Below, piece after piece: positions 52,469-52,692 of a stretch of DNA of 52,692 nt; position 1 is the first letter of the stretch, and each line of letters starts with the position of its first letter. The stretch comes from CAYFMP01 sp964344215. Lineage in GTDB: Bacteria; Pseudomonadota; Alphaproteobacteria; Rhodospirillales; Casp-alpha2. The DNA lies in the NCBI GenBank assembly GCA_964344215.1, contig CAYFMP010000020.1, positions 1 through 52,692 of the forward strand. The letters run 5' to 3'. A program made the translations under genes and the position numbers. Under the pieces are notes generated by a model. It ran no database searches and had not been told where the DNA came from. It was given only the letters and a program-made list of their open reading frames with translations.

Positions 52469-52692
52469 AGCCGTTTTCCTCACGGACCGGACGCCGTTCT
52501 CAAGTCGATGATGTGATCGGGCGTGTCCTCGTTCAAACAACTTGCCAACCGACCGATTTCGGGGAAAGTTGCCGTTTGACTTACCCTCACGCACAACACC
52601 CCCCGACGATGTGGACCCAATGACTGATCGATCGAGCCCTAGCCCGAAAGATTCACGAAGGGGTACCGCCAAGACCTTATAATCCGTTATGA
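52469..52692. other. right-end stretch without a recognised gene
   Basis: No convincing gene to the window edge. A 20-codon frame at 52620-52682 (opening MTDRSSPSPK) has no supporting context. A perfect TATAAT lies at 52678-52683, but no matching -35 box is seen at the usual spacing, so a promoter for a gene beyond the edge is only possible. Confidence 0.4.

Noticed and set aside
52620..52682. A 20-codon frame near the right edge
   Set aside because: No ribosome-binding site or conserved pattern; too short to support.

Overview
The window is a GC-rich bacterial chromosome segment that reads as an alphaproteobacterium, most like the Rhodospirillales. Evidence: the ruvCAB-ybgC-tolQRAB-pal-cpoB-tilS-ftsH-folP-glmM-thiD run, zapA followed by 6S RNA and 5-formyl-THF cyclo-ligase, a TrcR (DUF1013)/quinone oxidoreductase/DUF1192 cluster, and small DUF465 and DUF4164 proteins. 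Two runs of exactly ten Ns (18685-18694 and 46655-46664) look like scaffold gaps, so this is probably a draft or metagenome-assembled genome.

Layout. 1-3681: purE start, a degenerate GGDEF protein, two DUF465 coiled-coil proteins and an acyl-CoA synthetase. 3682-7595: an accessory patch with clearly lower GC in its right half. It holds a chimeric antitoxin-like gene, an orphan HigA-like regulator and a compact three-gene cassette (unknown 229 aa, unknown 191 aa, ComEC-like metallo-beta-lactamase-fold hydrolase). 7596-12995: propionyl-CoA synthetase-like gene plus SDR, then the TrcR cluster. 12996-13748: a gene-free stretch with a roughly 325 bp inverted-repeat element and a likely small RNA with a strong terminator. 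13749-19123: twin thioesterases, Hsp20 with a ROSE-like leader, a membrane-anchored class III cyclase, bL31 and an MFS exporter. 19156-25343: a MotA/OmpA-like envelope trio, IMPase, EF-P, ThiE. 25584-27171: motAB.

27171-33702 is a second accessory block inserted between motB and gap. It is bounded by a 202 bp direct repeat that carries the last 47 codons of gap, so one copy is a gap fragment. Inside are a TonB-dependent receptor, a divergent LuxR-type regulator, a small secreted-looking protein and an unusual fusion of a thiol-dioxygenase-like cupin to a membrane segment and Sel1 repeats. A 22 bp element with a palindromic TCCCTCA-NN-TGAGGGA core occurs twice in the block: once ahead of a structured RNA ending in a perfect terminator, and once in the gap ahead of the small-protein/cupin genes. 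Together these suggest a self-contained regulatory and uptake module.

33558-52692 is housekeeping: gap, zapA/6S RNA, one-carbon metabolism, YebC, Holliday junction processing, the Tol-Pal envelope machine, then tRNA modification, FtsH, folate, amino-sugar and thiamine genes, nearly all on the plus strand with short or overlapping junctions. The two accessory blocks are the most likely places for undescribed biology. Functional statements about them are inference from motifs and context.
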